Assembly: GCF_025466085.1 (NCBI RefSeq)
Contig: NZ_JANLOD010000026.1
Span: forward strand, 1-64,000
DNA: 64,000 nt
Reading direction: 5' to 3'
Source of the DNA: Pseudomonas sp. 14P_8.1_Bac3
Lineage (GTDB): Bacteria > Pseudomonadota > Gammaproteobacteria > Pseudomonadales > Pseudomonadaceae
A program made the translations under genes and the position numbers. The notes under the pieces were generated by a model. That model saw only the letters and a list, made by a program, of their open reading frames with translations. It searched no databases and was not told the DNA's origin. This document shows positions 34,614-43,851 of the stretch, one piece after another. Position 1 is the stretch's first letter; each line of letters starts with the position of its first letter.

Positions 34614-35597
34614 TCATTTGACCAGCCGTGTTTCCTTGGATGGCCTGTAGCCAAAATACGCGCTGTAGCATTTGCTGAAATGACTGGGCGATACAAACCC
34701 ACAGGCCACCAGCACCTCCACTTGGGACAACTCCGTATGCTGAAGCAGGCGACGCGCTTCAGTAATCCGCAGTTCCATGTAATAACGCTGCGGCGTGGTG
34801 CCGAGTTGCTCCCTGAACAGACGCTCCAGCTGCCGACGGGAGCGACCGACGTACACCGCCAGTTGCTCCAGTTCAAGCGGCTCTTCGAGGTTGGCGTCCA
34901 TCAGCTTCACCACTTCGCGCAACGGCGCGCTGACACAGACATTCTCCGTCGGTTTTATCCGTCGGTAGCGTGACTCTTCGAACGCGAGAATGTCCTCGAT
35001 GCCTTCGACCAGCGCCTTGTCGTGCAAGCCCTTTATCCAGTCCAATGCCATGTGAAACGCGCCCGACGGACTCGACGCCGTGAGCCGGTCGCGATCGATG
35101 ACGTAGGGCTCGCTGGTCACGTGCGTGGCCTTGGCAATTTCCGCGAGTGCGGGGCGATGTTCCGGGTGAATCGCGCAACGGTAGCCGTCGAGCAAACCGG
35201 CGATGCCCAGGAACCAGCCGCCATTCCACAAACCGGCCAGGCTGACGCCATGATCCGCGGCCGTGCGCAGCAGGTTGATCAACTCGTCGGTCGCCTTCAG
35301 TTCTGTGCGATAACCGCCGCAGATCACCAGCAAATCGAGTTCACTGACCGCGGAACAATCGAGCTGCGCATCCGGGCGAATCACCAACCCCAAGTCGCTG
35401 ACCACCTCACCATCGCCCAAGCCGAACGTTCGGGATGAAAACAGTTTGGGCCGCAGCAGATTGGCGGTGACGATCGTATCCAGCGCCTGGGTAAACGCCG
35501 GCAGCGAAAAGTGTTCAAGCAGCAAAAAGCCCGTGCGGGTCAGATGCACAAGCTCGTTGGCGTTCTCGTTCAGATAGCGAAGGTTCTTGCCCTTCAT
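34614..35597 (-). CDS. GlxA-type transcriptional regulator (DJ-1/PfpI + AraC HTH)
   Basis: 327 residues from the ATG at 35597. That start has GGAGG only 1 nt away, which is unusually close; the alternative is a GTG at 35639 without a good ribosome site, so the start is uncertain. The N-terminal domain (about 20-200) is the DJ-1/PfpI-like fold, without an obvious nucleophile Cys in ICGGYRTELKATDELINLLR. The AraC domain (about 220-320) ends RLLQHTELSQVEVLVACGFVSPSHFSKCYSAYFGYRPS. Relatives (GbdR, ArgR, CdhR) respond to quaternary amines or amino acids. No obvious target lies beside it. Confidence 0.9.
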   Translation of the reverse strand: MKGKNLRYLNENANELVHLTRTGFLLLEHFSLPAFTQALDTIVTANLLRPKLFSSRTFGLGDGEVVSDLGLVIRPDAQLDCSAVSELDLLVICGGYRTELKATDELINLLRTAADHGVSLAGLWNGGWFLGIAGLLDGYRCAIHPEHRPALAEIAKATHVTSEPYVIDRDRLTASSPSGAFHMALDWIKGLHDKALVEGIEDILAFEESRYRRIKPTENVCVSAPLREVVKLMDANLEEPLELEQLAVYVGRSRRQLERLFREQLGTTPQRYYMELRITEARRLLQHTELSQVEVLVACGFVSPSHFSKCYSAYFGYRPSKETRLVK

Positions 35598-35728
35598 GCC
35601 TCCACTAAATTGGCGTCGTTCGATCAAGGGTCGGGGCACTCGGTTGCGTTAACGATCAGGGAGTCTGCACATCAGGATATCGCAAAACGGTCTACGCTCC
35701 TCCCATCGTTCCTTCCGGAGACTGAGCC

Positions 35729-36637
35729 ATGATCCGCACCCTGCTGACCGCGTCCCTGCTCATGGCCTTGAGCCTCCCCGCCCACGCCGACATTACGCCG
35801 TTCCCCTCCTCCTTTCGTACCCAGGATATTGCCGTAGACGGCGTGAAGATCCACGTTCGCGTCGGCGGCAAGGGGCCCGCCGTGGTGCTGTTGCATGGCT
35901 TCGGCGATACCGGCGACATGTGGGCACCGCTGGCGGCGGACCTGGCCAGGGATCACACGGTGGTGGTTCCGGACCTGCGCGGCATGGGTTTGTCGTCGAT
36001 CCCGGAAAGCGGTTATGACAGGAAGACCCAGGCGGGTGACATCCGTGCGGTGCTGGCCTCGTTGGGCATCGAACATGCGATCGTCCTCGGTCACGACATC
36101 GGCACCATGGTCGCCTTCGCCTACGCCTCGCGTTATCCGCAGCTGACCGAGCGCCTGGTGGTGATGGACGCGCCCGTGCCGGGCATTCCGCCATGGAACG
36201 ACATCGTACGCTCACCGATGCTGTGGCATTTCGACTTTGGCGGCCCGGACGCCGAACGTCTGGTGGCCGGGCGCGAGCGCATCTACCTGGACCGGTTCTG
36301 GAACGAGTTCGCCGGCGATCCCACCAAGATCGACGAAGCCACCCGCCAGCATTACGCCGATCTCTACGCGCGACCCGGCGCGATGCATGCGGCATTCGCA
36401 CAGTTCCGCAGCATTCGGCAGGATGCGGTGGACAATGAAGCGGGAATGAAGGCGCGGTTGACCATGCCGGTGCTGGCGGTCGGCGGAGAAAAATCCTTCG
36501 GCAACAATGAAGCCGTCGTGATGCGTAATGCGGCGGATAAGGTCACGGAGGTGGTGATTCCCGGAGCGGGGCATTGGTTGATGGAGGAAGCACCGACGCC
36601 GACCATTAGCGCGATTCGCCAATTTATTGAGCAATGA
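35729..36637 (+). CDS. Secreted alpha/beta hydrolase (epoxide hydrolase/dehalogenase type)
   Basis: 302 residues with a signal peptide (about 1-21, ending LPAHADI). The alpha/beta fold shows the oxyanion loop LLHGFGDTGDMW, nucleophile Asp in LGHDIGTMVAFAYA, and the catalytic His in GAGHWLMEEAP. An Asp nucleophile places it with epoxide hydrolases and haloalkane or haloacid dehalogenases rather than esterases. Export is uncommon for the group; one exported example is the CFTR inhibitory factor Cif of P. aeruginosa, and this protein has the same general layout. Whether it is a true orthologue needs alignment. Monocistronic, with GGAG before the ATG. Confidence 0.87.
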   Translation: MIRTLLTASLLMALSLPAHADITPFPSSFRTQDIAVDGVKIHVRVGGKGPAVVLLHGFGDTGDMWAPLAADLARDHTVVVPDLRGMGLSSIPESGYDRKTQAGDIRAVLASLGIEHAIVLGHDIGTMVAFAYASRYPQLTERLVVMDAPVPGIPPWNDIVRSPMLWHFDFGGPDAERLVAGRERIYLDRFWNEFAGDPTKIDEATRQHYADLYARPGAMHAAFAQFRSIRQDAVDNEAGMKARLTMPVLAVGGEKSFGNNEAVVMRNAADKVTEVVIPGAGHWLMEEAPTPTISAIRQFIEQ

Positions 36638-36750
36638 TGTTCTGTCGGCGCATCGCTAAAACGGATGGAACCCCACGCCTCATCGCGTTTTCGAATCTTT
36701 ATCAGCGCTGATCCTGTGCCAGGCGAGGCGCCATTGGAGAGGAAATCCCG

Positions 36751-37176
36751 ATGAACAGCAAAGTTCTGTGCCTGATCGTTTGCCTGAGTCCGACGTTGGC
36801 GTTCGCCGAAGGTTGCGACGTACTCACCCGTTCCCAGAGCCCTTCGGTGCCCGCCGTCGAAAACCATAGCTGCTATGAGTATGAAGGCATGCCGGTTAAC
36901 GCCATCGACTGGTCATGCAGCAATCAAAGCAAGGAAATGCTCACCAATACCAAGAAAAAGGTCGCACAGTGCGACGACCATTATCAGGCCTCGTGCATCG
37001 CCACGTTGACTCAGGAATCGCTGGCCAACCCGCATTCCACCAGCAAGGACAAGAACGCCACGTCGCTCAACATTCCGAATAACGCCCAGGTCACGACGTA
37101 TTACTACGACGCCGAGCACCTGAGCCAGGCGAAGATTGACTGCGAGTCGGGTGGCGGGCACTGGAAATCGAAGTAA
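36751..37176 (+). CDS. Small secreted Cys-containing protein of unknown function
   Basis: 141 residues with a signal peptide (about 1-19, ending LAFAEGC). The mature protein has an even set of Cys residues (in EGCDV, HSCYEYEG, DWSCSN, AQCDDH, ASCIAT, DCESGG), which suggests disulfides in the periplasm. It has no recognised domain. GAGAGGAAA precedes the ATG. It converges on the MFS gene with 4 bp between the stops. Confidence 0.78.
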   Translation: MNSKVLCLIVCLSPTLAFAEGCDVLTRSQSPSVPAVENHSCYEYEGMPVNAIDWSCSNQSKEMLTNTKKKVAQCDDHYQASCIATLTQESLANPHSTSKDKNATSLNIPNNAQVTTYYYDAEHLSQAKIDCESGGGHWKSK

Positions 37177-37180
37177 CCGC

Positions 37181-38395
37181 TCACGCCGTGCGATCCAGGC
37201 CGCGCTGCACAATCCAGGACAACGGCAACGTGAGCAGCAGAATCGCCGACAAGGTCATCACCGCGACGGGGATCCCTGTGAGGTCCCCAAGGCGACCAAA
37301 CAAAACCGGCGCCAGAGCACCACCACCGATGGTGCCGGTGTAGAACAGGGCGAAGGCGTGCTCGCGTTTTTCGGCGCTCGACAGTTCCGGCACCACGCCA
37401 TAAAGCACTGAGGACGTGCCGTTCAGCGCCAGCCCCAACAGAGGCAGCAGCACCATCATGCCGGTCAGCGGCAAGTAAACGGCGAGAATGATCAACAGCG
37501 CCGTCGCGGACTCCGTCAGCCACACGGTTTTCATCATGCCGATACGCGCGCCAAGATAACCACACAGCAACTTGCCGAATGCACCGCCGACGAACAACAG
37601 CGCCAACGCCAGGCCGATGCCCGCCGTGCCGGCACCTTTGCTCGTCAACACGAACGGCAGGAAAGTGAGAAAGCCCATGCGGACCGCACTGTCCAGGACG
37701 CCCGTCACGAGCAATGCGCGCAGGCCGCTGACGGAGCCGGTACCGGCCTTCACCTTGGTGGTTTTCGTCTTGCCAGAATTCCGGGCGCCGCGAGCGACAA
37801 TCAGCCAGCCCAGCAGCGCCGCAGCGGCCAGCCCCAACAACCCCAGCAACGTGACGCTGGTGCGCCAACTGACCACCGTCAGCAACAAACCGACCAGGGC
37901 CGGGATCAACATCTTGCCGATGTCGCCGGCAAAGTTGTATTGCGACAATGCCTCCTTGACCCCGCCGCCCGCTTCATAGGTATCGCTGACCATCGAAGAC
38001 GCCAGCGGGTGCTGCGTACTGGCGCCCAATCCGCCCAGCATCAGGGCCAGCAACAACAGCGGCAGTCCGTCCGCCAGCCCCACACACAGATAGGCAACAC
38101 CGGCCAGCGCCGTGCCGCCCACCAGCAATCGGGTGCGGCCCCAGCGTTTGGCTGCGCGACTCGCCAGCAACTGGAACCCGGCCATCGTCCCGGAATAGGC
38201 CCCGCGCAGCAGGCCCACTTGCGCAAGACTCAGGCCGAATTGCACCTGCCAGATCGGCAGCAACACGTAAATGACGTCAGTCAGGCCGTCGTGTATGGCA
38301 TGCGCGCCGCAGGCGGCCAGCAGCGATCGGCGACGGACAGACATGTCGTCGGGAAGTGATTCATTCAAGGAAATTTTTTCGCTGAGGTCGGTCAT
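37181..38395 (-). CDS. MFS transporter, Fsr (fosmidomycin resistance)-like
   Basis: 404 residues with 12 transmembrane helices. The opening AHAIHDGLTDVIYVLLPIWQVQFGLS is characteristic of the Fsr-like branch of the MFS, whose best known member exports fosmidomycin. GASTQHPLASSMVSDTYEAGGGVKEALSQYNFAGDIGKMLIPAL covers helices 4-5. The physiological substrate is unknown; drug or metabolite efflux is likely. Monocistronic, followed upstream by a cluster of REP elements. Confidence 0.85.
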   Translation of the reverse strand: MTDLSEKISLNESLPDDMSVRRRSLLAACGAHAIHDGLTDVIYVLLPIWQVQFGLSLAQVGLLRGAYSGTMAGFQLLASRAAKRWGRTRLLVGGTALAGVAYLCVGLADGLPLLLLALMLGGLGASTQHPLASSMVSDTYEAGGGVKEALSQYNFAGDIGKMLIPALVGLLLTVVSWRTSVTLLGLLGLAAAALLGWLIVARGARNSGKTKTTKVKAGTGSVSGLRALLVTGVLDSAVRMGFLTFLPFVLTSKGAGTAGIGLALALLFVGGAFGKLLCGYLGARIGMMKTVWLTESATALLIILAVYLPLTGMMVLLPLLGLALNGTSSVLYGVVPELSSAEKREHAFALFYTGTIGGGALAPVLFGRLGDLTGIPVAVMTLSAILLLTLPLSWIVQRGLDRTA

Positions 38396-38485
38396 CGCAT
38401 TGCCGTGCTAAACGCGTGAGTGAAGCATGAAGGTAGCAGGCCCGCCTGCTTTGCGCTCCTGCAGAAGATTGAGTCGGGCCCACCG

Positions 38486-38645
38486 CCATCGCCAGCAAGC
38501 TGGCTCCTACAGGGATTGGCGGCGTGCCAGGATACTTGAGCACACCACAAATCCCTGTGGGAGCGAGCCTGCTCGCGAAAAGGCCTGACATTCACCATTG
38601 ATGCTGGCTGACCCACTGCTATCGCCAGCAACCGGGCGTCTACAA
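38486..38645. repeat. Cluster of three REP-type elements
   Basis: CCATCGCCAGCAAGCTGGCTCCTACAG-type at 38486-38513, the GTGGGAGCGAGCCTGCTCGCGAA-type at 38553-38584, and a degenerate copy at 38619-38644. They fill most of the 282 bp between the Fsr-like gene and tauD. Confidence 0.8.
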
Positions 38646-38677
38646 AGGATCCTGACCTGCAAAATCGATTTGAAGCC

Positions 38678-39511
38678 TCAAAAAGGCACATCACCCAAAA
38701 TCGTCGCCCGGTGCATGACGCGTCGGTTGGGACGGTAGTCATCGATAGCGTAATGCTGGGTGATCCGGTTATCCCAGAACGCTACGTCATGGGCTTTCCA
38801 CTGCCAGCGAACGGTGAATTCCGGGCGGCTCACATGCTGGAACAGGAAACCCAGCAGCCCATCACTTTCCTTCGCTTCAAGTTCGTTGATACGGGTCGTG
38901 AAACCCTCGTTAACGAACAAGGCCTTTTGACCCGTAGCCGGATGCGTTCTGACGACCGGATGGGACAGCGGCGGGTGATCTTTCCTGGCTTGCTCATAGC
39001 GCGCCAGCGCCTCGGGCGTGCTGCCAAACCGCTCGGTGGGAAATGACTTGGTCAGCTCGTGAGTGGCGGTCAACCCATCGAGCAGCTGTTTCAGCGGCGC
39101 AGACAACGCCTCGAAAGCCGCCACGCCATTGGCCCACAACGTATCGCCGCCAAAGGCCGGCACCTGCCGCGCGGCCAGCACCGACCCCATCGCCGGCGCC
39201 GCAAGAAAAGTGACATCCGTGTGCCAGATGGCATTGTCCCGCACGTCGGTGATGGCGGTGTCGATCAACAGCAGTTCCGGATGCTGGTCCACGTGCGGAT
39301 AAATCGGATGCCGGTGCAAATCGCCGAAACGCGCGGCGAACGTCACATGTTCTGTGGGTGTAATCGTCTGGTTTCGGAAGAACAACACCTGATGCTGCAA
39401 CAGTGCTTGCCCAACCCACTGATGCTGCTGATCGCTCAAGGGCACGCTCATGTCCAGCCCCTTAACCTCGGCGCCAATCGTGGGCCCGAGGGGGCGAAGC
39501 GTAAGGCTCAT
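38678..39511 (-). CDS. tauD: Taurine dioxygenase
   Basis: 277 residues, the usual TauD length. It is a 2-oxoglutarate/Fe(II) dioxygenase releasing sulfite and aminoacetaldehyde from taurine. Iron ligands are H and D in [13 protein letters not shown] and H in [15 protein letters not shown]...RRVMHRATI, where the following Arg binds 2-oxoglutarate. It begins 2 nt after the stop of tauA, so the two genes are one transcript. The tauB and tauC genes that normally lie between them are missing. Another alkylsulfonate may be the true substrate. Confidence 0.9.
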   Translation of the reverse strand: MSLTLRPLGPTIGAEVKGLDMSVPLSDQQHQWVGQALLQHQVLFFRNQTITPTEHVTFAARFGDLHRHPIYPHVDQHPELLLIDTAITDVRDNAIWHTDVTFLAAPAMGSVLAARQVPAFGGDTLWANGVAAFEALSAPLKQLLDGLTATHELTKSFPTERFGSTPEALARYEQARKDHPPLSHPVVRTHPATGQKALFVNEGFTTRINELEAKESDGLLGFLFQHVSRPEFTVRWQWKAHDVAFWDNRITQHYAIDDYRPNRRVMHRATILGDVPF

Positions 39512-39513
39512 GT

Positions 39514-40500
39514 TTACTCTCCGATGAACTTGTCGCTGACGAAGGCCGAGTAGTCAGGCAACACCTTTTCGATTTTCCCCTGCTCTTTCAGAAACTCGGC
39601 AGTCTTGCCGATTTCCTTGGCGGTGCCACCCGCGAGGAACTGCGCGGTCTTCTGCTCGGAGGCCACCGGGAAATACGAACCGTCCAGCAATTCTGGAATA
39701 TCCGAAGCGTTCGCCCCGGTGAGCCGCGCGATGCTCTTCACGGGTTCAGAGGTCGCCGTCCACTCGGCTTTGTGCGCGGTGTAATCGGCAATCGCGGCCA
39801 GGCTGACCTTGGCGAAATCAGCGACGATCTTCGGATTTTTTTCGGCGAAGTCTTTGCGCGCTACCCACACTTCAAAGGTCGGTGCGCCCCAGCCTGACAC
39901 TTCAGCCGCATCGGTGAGAATCTTGCCGGTCTTGCGAATTTCACCCAACGCCGGCGACCAGGTAAACGCCCCGTCGATATCGCCACGACTCCACGCCGCA
40001 GTGATTTGCGCCGGCGTCAGGTTGATGATGTTGACCTTGCGCGGATCCAGGTTCCAGTGCTTGAGCGCGCCGAGCAGGCTGTAGTGCGAGGTCGACACGA
40101 ACGGCACGGCGATGGTTTTGCCGACCAGATCCCCAGGCGCTTTGATGCCGCTGCCATCGCGTACGACCAGCGCTTCGGAACTGCGAATCTGCGCGCTGAC
40201 GATGAACGTCACCAACGGCATGTTCCGCGACGCAGCAGCAGCCAGCGGGCTCGAACCCAGGTTACCAATCTGCACGTCGCCGGAAGCCATGGCGGCCAAT
40301 ACAGCAGGGCCTGCCTCGAATGCACGCCAATCGATTTTCTGGCCAATACCCTTTTCATATTCGCCATCAGCGATGGCGCGCTTGATCGGGTCGATGCCGT
40401 TGATGTAGCCAAAGGTCAGGTCGGCGGAATGAGCGGTCAACGAAAATGCAGCGATCCCCAAGACCGAGACAAGGTGCCTGGCCAGTTTCAGCGTGTTCAT
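39514..40500 (-). CDS. tauA: Taurine ABC transporter substrate-binding protein
   Basis: 328 residues with a signal peptide (about 1-26, ending [10 protein letters not shown]). The TauA/SsuA fold shows [29 protein letters not shown], and [27 protein letters not shown]. It delivers taurine or a related sulfonate to an inner-membrane transporter. The downstream gene is tauD, directly, and neither ATPase nor permease is present in the window, so the protein must use a transporter encoded elsewhere. AT-rich DNA upstream (40560-40620) is the likely site of a sulfate-starvation promoter. Confidence 0.9.
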   Translation of the reverse strand: MNTLKLARHLVSVLGIAAFSLTAHSADLTFGYINGIDPIKRAIADGEYEKGIGQKIDWRAFEAGPAVLAAMASGDVQIGNLGSSPLAAAASRNMPLVTFIVSAQIRSSEALVVRDGSGIKAPGDLVGKTIAVPFVSTSHYSLLGALKHWNLDPRKVNIINLTPAQITAAWSRGDIDGAFTWSPALGEIRKTGKILTDAAEVSGWGAPTFEVWVARKDFAEKNPKIVADFAKVSLAAIADYTAHKAEWTATSEPVKSIARLTGANASDIPELLDGSYFPVASEQKTAQFLAGGTAKEIGKTAEFLKEQGKIEKVLPDYSAFVSDKFIGE

Positions 40501-40651
40501 TTTTATGGATTCCTGGGCGGGTAAAGACTGGAACGACGCGCTTCTGGATGCCTTAGCGTCGAGTCTTTTAGATGATATTGATCTATTAATTATTAAATAA
40601 ATAATTTAATGGAATTAGCTTAGATCCATCACCCCGTTCATCGCCCATACC
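40501..40651 (-). promoter_or_regulatory. AT-rich promoter region of tauA-tauD
   Basis: The 151 bp before tauA contain a very AT-rich block (about 40565-40618, with ATTAATTATTAAAT). Such DNA is typical of CysB-bound sulfonate promoters. CysB has no crisp consensus, so this is inferred from context. Confidence 0.4.
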
Positions 40652-43552
40652 TCAGCGACCCTGAACCCCTATCAACGAACTCGCCAGCAACGCCTCCAAC
40701 CCCATCGGCTTGGCAAAGTAATAACCCTGCGCTTGCCCTGCCCCCATTTCCCGCAGCAACAGCAGCGTTGCTTCATCCTCGACACCTTCAGCCACGACGC
40801 TGAGGTCCAGCGATTCGGCCATGCGGACGATCGCCCGGACGATCGCGCGGCTGCGTGGGCTGGTGGTCAGTTCGAAGATGAAGGATTTGTCGATTTTCAA
40901 GCCGCTGAAGCGGTATTGGTGCACGTAGCTCAAGGAGGAAAACCCGGCACCGAAGTCGTCCAGCACCACCGACATGCCGTTGTCGGCCAGTTGCTGCATG
41001 GTCAGTCGGGCAATGGCGGGCTCGGCCACCAGTGCACCTTCGGTCAGTTCAAGGCAGATTCGTGACGGCGCAACCTGATAACGCGCCAACAGCGCCAGCA
41101 CATCAGTGGCGAAATCGGGACGCGTCATGCTGTAGCTGGAGCAATTGACGTGTACCGGCGGCCAGTTGGCGTGCTCGGGCTGTGACAGGATCACGGCAAT
41201 GCTGGTGAGCATGTACAGGTCCAGTCGACCGATCAGGCGCAACCCCTCGACGTCCGGCAGAAACTCGCCCGGCTCGATGACCCTGCCGCCCGGCTGATGC
41301 CAGCGGATCAGCGCTTCAAGGGCCAGCAGTTCGCCGGTTTCCACGCTGACAATCGGCTGGAAGTACGGCTGCAGTTCGTCGGTCCGCTTAAGCGCGTTGC
41401 GTAACGCCCCTTCGCGCTCAACCTGGTCCGAAACTTCGCGACGCACTTCCTGGTTGAACACCGCGTAGCTGTCGCGTCCGGCGGCTTTGACTCGGTACAT
41501 CGCGGCATCGGCATCGCGTAGCAAGTCGGCGGGCTCGTCATGGAACTGACTGTCGGCGCTGACAATGCCGATGCTGCAGGACGAGAAGACTTCATGGCCA
41601 TTGATCAAGAACGGCAGGTCGAACGCCAACAGGATCCGCTCGGCGATTTCGATCACCACGTCCAGCGGTGCCTCGGGCGCGAGCACGGAAAACTCATCCC
41701 CGCCCAGGCGCGCGAGCATGTCGGTCTCGCGCAGGCATCCACGCAAGCGGTGGGCCGCCTGCATCAACAGCAGGTCGCCGAAATGGTGGCCGAGGCTGTC
41801 GTTGACCATCTTGAAACGATCGAGGTCGATGAACATCACCGCCAGGTGCCCGCCTTCACTGCCGAATTGCGACCAGGCCAGGTTGAGGCGCTGTTGCAGG
41901 TAGGTGCGATTGGGGAGCCCGGTCAGCGCATCGTGGGAGTTTTCGTGCTGCAGCTTGGCATTGGCGTGGTCGAGTTCGCGGGTGCGGTTCTGCACCCGGG
42001 CTTCGAGTTTGAGGTTGGCGGCATGAATGGCTTCGGCGGCGGTGCGGCGCGACAACGCGGTGTCGATGTGCCGCGACACGAAGGTCAGGAGTTCCTGGTC
42101 GCGTAGCGTATAGCCGACTCGCGAGGTATAGGTTTGCACCGCCAGCACGCCACGCACCACATCACCATCGAACAACGGAATGCCAAGCCAGGAATACGAG
42201 CGGACCGACTCGTCAATTTCAATTTCACCCCTCGCGGCCAATCGGTCAGCTTCGCTGGAATCCACCAGGCAAGGCCGGCGCTGACGGATCACGTACTCGG
42301 TCAACCCGCGTTGCCCACGACGTGCGACCGGACATTGGGTCCGCCGCTCATCGACGTAATAGGGGAAGGTCACTTCACCGGTGGCGTCATCGAACAGCGC
42401 GATATAGAAGTTCTGCGCGAACAGCAGATCACCGACGATACCGTGCAGGGTCTGGAACAATTCCGCCATGTCGCCGGGCTGGCTCGACAGTTCGGCAATC
42501 TGGAACAGCGCACTCTGCAAATGTTCGGCACGCTCCCGCTCCGCGACTTCCTGGCGCAAGGCGTCGTTGAGTGCCGAAAGCTCCAGGGTGCGGCGCATCA
42601 CCGTCTCTTCCAGGTCCGCGCGGTGCAACAGCCGGTCGAGTGCCATGGCCACGTGACGGGCCACCACCAGAAACAGGGCACGGTCTTCAGCGCTGTAGGT
42701 CCGGGAAACGTCGTAGACCTGCATCGCCAGCATGCCGAACACGTCGTCCGAAGCATTTTTCAGCGGCGCGCCCATCCAGAACTCGGGGCGATCCCCCACG
42801 CAGTAGAACCGGCCTTCGGCCTGGGCCGCGCGAATACCGGCGGCGTCGATCAGCAGGGGCTGGCCAGAGGTCAGCACCTGACCCGTCAATGACAAGTGCG
42901 AAGGGTCAAGGAATTCGTAGTGTTCGGATTGCACGGCGTCGACATCGATGATGTCGACGTAATACGGGTAATCGATCTTGCCACTGCGCGGGTCATACAG
43001 CGCGAGGTAGAAATTTTCGGCGTCGATCAGGCTGGCAAGCAGTTGGTGAACCCCCACCAGAAACACGAACCGGTCGCGGGTCGAACTGGCCAGGTAGGTA
43101 ATTTCATACAGCACCCGTTGAGTAATCTGAGCACGGGCCAGGGTATTGGTCTGTAGCTGAACGCCCAGGCGCTGGGCAAATTCGGCGAGCGCCGGTTCCG
43201 CGGCGTCGTTGACCGGCGCGAGCAGCCAACCCAATTCACTCTCGCCTCTGCCAGTCGGCCAGCGGTGCAGGCGCCAGGTCTGGCAAAAGCCTTCGAAGTC
43301 TTCGGTCGCGACGCTGGAAGGCCACTGCACCCGCGGGTCGCCCTGCCCGACCAGATGCATCTGTTCGCCAGCGCGATAAACGGCCCACGACGTGGTATGG
43401 ACCCAGTGGCGCGCCGAGTCCAGCAATCGTTCGATCGTGTCCTCATTGCCTGCGCAGGCCATGTCGAGCGGGCCCGGGTTACCGGGTGGAGACGCGACGT
43501 CGTCGCAATCGTTCGATTGCCGCGGGGAGTCGTTCAATGGACGAAAACTCAT
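40652..43552 (-). CDS. GAF-GAF-GGDEF-EAL cyclic-di-GMP protein
   Basis: 966 cytosolic residues from the ATG at 43552, chosen for the GGGAGAG upstream. Two tandem GAF domains (about 150-310 and 345-500) each contain NFY.AL.D and PYYVD, a sign of internal duplication. A short coiled linker leads to the GGDEF domain with GGDEF at 617-621 and I-site RETD at 608-611. The EAL domain has EAL at 746-748 and LDDFGAGFSSLSYV. All key residues are present, so both synthesis and breakdown of cyclic-di-GMP are possible, gated by a small ligand on the GAF pair. No membrane segments. Monocistronic. Confidence 0.92.
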   Translation of the reverse strand: MSFRPLNDSPRQSNDCDDVASPPGNPGPLDMACAGNEDTIERLLDSARHWVHTTSWAVYRAGEQMHLVGQGDPRVQWPSSVATEDFEGFCQTWRLHRWPTGRGESELGWLLAPVNDAAEPALAEFAQRLGVQLQTNTLARAQITQRVLYEITYLASSTRDRFVFLVGVHQLLASLIDAENFYLALYDPRSGKIDYPYYVDIIDVDAVQSEHYEFLDPSHLSLTGQVLTSGQPLLIDAAGIRAAQAEGRFYCVGDRPEFWMGAPLKNASDDVFGMLAMQVYDVSRTYSAEDRALFLVVARHVAMALDRLLHRADLEETVMRRTLELSALNDALRQEVAERERAEHLQSALFQIAELSSQPGDMAELFQTLHGIVGDLLFAQNFYIALFDDATGEVTFPYYVDERRTQCPVARRGQRGLTEYVIRQRRPCLVDSSEADRLAARGEIEIDESVRSYSWLGIPLFDGDVVRGVLAVQTYTSRVGYTLRDQELLTFVSRHIDTALSRRTAAEAIHAANLKLEARVQNRTRELDHANAKLQHENSHDALTGLPNRTYLQQRLNLAWSQFGSEGGHLAVMFIDLDRFKMVNDSLGHHFGDLLLMQAAHRLRGCLRETDMLARLGGDEFSVLAPEAPLDVVIEIAERILLAFDLPFLINGHEVFSSCSIGIVSADSQFHDEPADLLRDADAAMYRVKAAGRDSYAVFNQEVRREVSDQVEREGALRNALKRTDELQPYFQPIVSVETGELLALEALIRWHQPGGRVIEPGEFLPDVEGLRLIGRLDLYMLTSIAVILSQPEHANWPPVHVNCSSYSMTRPDFATDVLALLARYQVAPSRICLELTEGALVAEPAIARLTMQQLADNGMSVVLDDFGAGFSSLSYVHQYRFSGLKIDKSFIFELTTSPRSRAIVRAIVRMAESLDLSVVAEGVEDEATLLLLREMGAGQAQGYYFAKPMGLEALLASSLIGVQGR

Positions 43553-43851
43553 CAGCGCTCTCCCTGAGCGAAACTGGCGATAACTCACTTACGGATTGCT
43601 AGCAAAGTACCGGTGAGCTTCTCCTTTAAAGCTTATAGAAGTTTTTTTCAATCTTTTATTCGCTTTGGTGACAACCAGAGCGCGGACCACAGCCGGGTTG
43701 TCTGCGCCAGCCCTCACTTTGTCCGGCACAGATCATGCTTCAGCGAACCGCAACAAGTCGGTCCTGACTACGCGGAGGGTACTTGGCAAGCAAGTGCTTT
43801 CAGCCACGGCCCCGATAATCGAAGGCTAATTGATGAAACGTCGAGGTCCGC

